The position numbers and the translations under genes were made by a program. 64,000 nt of DNA from JAUWTJ01 sp965603015 (GTDB taxonomy: Bacteria; Pseudomonadota; Alphaproteobacteria; M2410), in assembly GCA_965603015.1 (NCBI GenBank), contig CBFDBJ010000001.1, forward strand, positions 90,339-154,338, in the 5' to 3' direction. This document shows, in pieces, positions 62,028-64,000 of the stretch. How positions within the stretch are numbered: position 1 is the stretch's first letter; each line of letters opens with the position of its first letter. The notes beneath the pieces were generated by a model. The model saw nothing but the letters and a program-made list of their open reading frames with translations, had not been told where the DNA came from and did no database searches.

Positions 62028-63755
62028 CTAGTTGGCCAGCCGCTGAAGGTGCTCGTGCAGATCGGCTTTTTTGGCCAGCAGCTTGAAGCGCTCCATCGGC
62101 TCCATGTCCTGCTCGGACGGATCCCCGTTGGCGGGGAATTTCACCGCGCCAAGCGCTTCGGTGAAATCAGCGGCCCGCATAAAGCTGGCCACATGGCGCG
62201 CCGCCGCCGAGGCACAGTCGCCCTGGGTCAACACCCCGGCATCAAGCAGACGCAGCAGCGTTACGGCCTTCTCCGCCGAAGACACTTTTCGGTCCGCAAT
62301 CGACTGGAACAGCTTGCCCTTGATCTCGACCCTGGCGGACAGGCGGTCGAAGTCGTCCATCACCTTGTGCTTTTCTTCATCCGGAAATCCGGATTCCAGA
62401 ACCCGCACCTGAAGCGCGGCCAGACGCCCCAGACGGCGCAGCAACGGCTCCTCTGCATTCAAGAACAGCGGCTCCATTTTCGGGCCCGTCAGTATGGGGA
62501 TAATATAATCGACAAGGCGCGCCTTGTTGGCGTCGCCAATAATGTTTTCCTCCAGATCAAGCAACAAATCAATCCGCTCGTCCGGGGTCATCGCCTCGGC
62601 CATATATTCTTCCGCCATCTCCGGCATGGTCAGCCGCGTTGAGCGCTTTTCAAAAGCCGCAATAATATCGCCGATCGAGGCCATCGGCCCCTGACACAGG
62701 ACCATGCGCTTGGCGAGGCGGCGCGTCACATCGACCTCGCGGTGAACGTCGTCGGGACTGAGACGTTTGATGCCGTTCAGCTCGCCAAGAACACGCCGCA
62801 GCACCGCGCTGCGCGAATGTTGCAACTGATCCTTGCCGAAACAAACCGCAAGGCGCTTGAGCCGCGGGTTTTTGGCAATATCCGGATTGTCGGTTTTGCC
62901 AAGGAAGAGATCGACCAGCAACAGCAGCGATTCCCCGAGATCCGGCTGCTCGCCAATCAGGTCGCCCAGCCCCGACCGCCCGCTCACGATCTCCGAGACA
63001 AAGTCATCAACCGAGTTCAGACACATGGTCTGACCCACCTCGCTTGAGGGCAGATGGTCCATAAAGTCAAGCAGCACTGAAAGCTTCTCGCCCCAGCTGT
63101 CCGTCTCTTTCAGGGCGCCCGCGATGGCCCCGCCGAGGATATAACTTGGCTCCGAGGAGCGCTCCGCCACATCCCAGGCTCCGGCAAGGCTGTTACCCTT
63201 GATCTTCGGGAAGATCTTGGCGCGCGCGTCCTTGAAGCTTTTTTCCATGCCCTTGGACACAAGCTCATTGAGCTGTTTCATGACCTCTGCGATGGGAAGG
63301 TTTGCCGACGTCGAATGCGTAATCGCCCATTTCTGCAGCGCATGTTGCAGCACCGTGCCGCTGGCCTGCAGCTCCTCGAGCATGTCCGCCCGGTGCAGCA
63401 GCTCCATCGTGGTCAGGCCCCAGCGGTTGAGAGCATCTTCCAGCACCCGGGCGATCAGAATGCGGGCATGGGACGAGTAAAGGTCGCGCGGCGTCAGGCA
63501 GGGCAGCTGGACCTCTTCCTTGCCGCGCTTGACCACTTCAAACCCGCCTTCTTCAAAGACGGTGATCGGCAGATATTCTCCGGTCTCCAGATTGTGAGTT
63601 TCCTTGACCACCCGGGCCCCGGAGAACGCCTTCTGCAGCAGCGCATATTTGGCAGAATTCATCGCCGCGGCGCGCTCGTCATGCGCCTCGTGCAGGATCC
63701 AGGTCTTCTGACCCGCCTTGATAATAAAAACTTCGTAGTGAATTTTCTTCGCCAT
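62028..63755 (-). CDS. Large conserved hypothetical protein
   Basis: 575 residues, no signal peptide. The N-terminus KKIHYEVFIIKAGQKTWIL followed by HDERAAAMNSAKYALLQK may be a small domain; the rest is predominantly helical and Leu/Ala/Glu-rich, such as LLDFMDHLPSSEVGQTMCLN and VTLLRLLDAGVLTQGDCASA. No catalytic motif recognised. It seems conserved in alphaproteobacteria of this type (impression only). A helical-repeat scaffold or adaptor is possible (inference). Starts at ATG; upstream is the tRNA-Gly gene. Confidence 0.75.
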   Translation of the reverse strand: MAKKIHYEVFIIKAGQKTWILHEAHDERAAAMNSAKYALLQKAFSGARVVKETHNLETGEYLPITVFEEGGFEVVKRGKEEVQLPCLTPRDLYSSHARILIARVLEDALNRWGLTTMELLHRADMLEELQASGTVLQHALQKWAITHSTSANLPIAEVMKQLNELVSKGMEKSFKDARAKIFPKIKGNSLAGAWDVAERSSEPSYILGGAIAGALKETDSWGEKLSVLLDFMDHLPSSEVGQTMCLNSVDDFVSEIVSGRSGLGDLIGEQPDLGESLLLLVDLFLGKTDNPDIAKNPRLKRLAVCFGKDQLQHSRSAVLRRVLGELNGIKRLSPDDVHREVDVTRRLAKRMVLCQGPMASIGDIIAAFEKRSTRLTMPEMAEEYMAEAMTPDERIDLLLDLEENIIGDANKARLVDYIIPILTGPKMEPLFLNAEEPLLRRLGRLAALQVRVLESGFPDEEKHKVMDDFDRLSARVEIKGKLFQSIADRKVSSAEKAVTLLRLLDAGVLTQGDCASAAARHVASFMRAADFTEALGAVKFPANGDPSEQDMEPMERFKLLAKKADLHEHLQRLAN

Positions 63756-63925
63756 AGGGGCAGGTTCGCCTCAAACACCAGGACACGCTTCGCCGCAAAC
63801 CCTAGAGAAATGTGCTTAAGACCGCGTAAACCACAAGCCAGCCGGGCAAAGCCGGCAAGGCCCACCGGCACAGCCGGTTAACCGCCGATCAGCGCGTCTA
63901 AGGGTAATATATCGTTAAGAGTTTC

Positions 63926-64000
63926 TGGAGCGGGCGATGAGATTCGAACTCACGACCCTAACCTTGGCAAGGTTATGCTCTACCCCTGAGCTACGCCCGC
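63926..64000 (-). tRNA. tRNA-Gly (anticodon GCC)
   Basis: On the minus strand the 75 bases fold as a cloverleaf: acceptor GCGGGCG/CGCCCGC, D-arm with GCTC/GAGC, anticodon stem TAACC/GGTTA with loop TTGCCAA giving anticodon GCC, T-arm GTGAG-TTCGAAT-CTCAT and encoded CCA at 63926-63928. The 5' end coincides with the window edge. Confidence 0.97.

Overview
This 64 kb window comes from the chromosome of a GC-rich alphaproteobacterium. The clearest indicators are the minus-strand block dnaA, dnaN, recF, gyrB with rpsT and a crotonase just beyond dnaA, the run glnK, amtB, ftsK, lolA, xth, a 180 kDa-type NAD-dependent glutamate dehydrogenase, and the adjacency of rsmB, rpe and a heparinase II/III-like gene with purH further along. 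Exact genus cannot be read from the sequence. The gene order fits Hyphomicrobiales or Parvibaculales-like lineages (inference). The many crotonases, a PHB depolymerase end, a TauD-type dioxygenase, an LLM-class oxidoreductase and an amidohydrolase suggest a lipid- and organics-degrading heterotroph.

Layout. 1-4.3 kb: end of a PHB depolymerase, a YgjP-type metalloprotein, a divergent crotonase and a class A penicillin-binding protein with a histone-like lysine/alanine-rich tail. 4.4-11.2 kb: gyrB, recF, dnaN and dnaA, all on the minus strand. 11.2-12.7 kb: minisatellite-rich region, a rhodanese-domain gene and a 0.6 kb gene-free stretch. 12.7-19.5 kb: rpsT, enoyl-CoA hydratase, an SdhAF4-like gene, htpX, rsmB, rpe and heparinase. 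19.5-30.9 kb: an accessory block separating the heparinase gene from purH. It holds a rhodanese plus chemoreceptor pair flanked by a 16 bp direct repeat of the heparinase 3' end, then acetoacetate decarboxylase-like, M23 peptidase, membrane-anchored AraC regulator, CPBP protease, TetR/MAPEG divergent pair, Sel1 protein and a small membrane protein. 30.9-39 kb: purH, then NAD-GDH translationally coupled to an MFS transporter. 39-48 kb: ArsC-like protein, AsmA-like protein, VOC protein, thioesterase, PAS protein, amidohydrolase, YghU, xth and an acidic conserved protein. 48-55 kb: lolA, PEP-mutase-like gene, ftsK, amtB, glnK. 55-64 kb: a solitary PD-(D/E)XK protein, a conserved hypothetical, a second PAS protein, TauD, a potassium channel with a zinc ribbon, a membrane protein, cupin, LLM oxidoreductase, a large conserved hypothetical and tRNA-Gly(GCC).

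Functionally the window is mostly housekeeping: replication initiation, DNA repair, cell division, envelope assembly, nitrogen assimilation and purine synthesis. The unusual signals are in the spaces between genes: at least five short tandem-repeat arrays (two of them, plus a repetitive dnaA N-terminus, clustered at the dnaA 5' side), three dispersed palindromic elements bounded by GTCAT/ATGAC-like ends, a 119 bp MITE-like element with perfect 33 bp inverted arms overlapping the xth stop codon, and the 16 bp duplication marking a probable insertion. No CRISPR array, prophage or transposase gene was seen, and no complete defence system was recognised. The PD-(D/E)XK gene is the only nuclease-like accessory gene.
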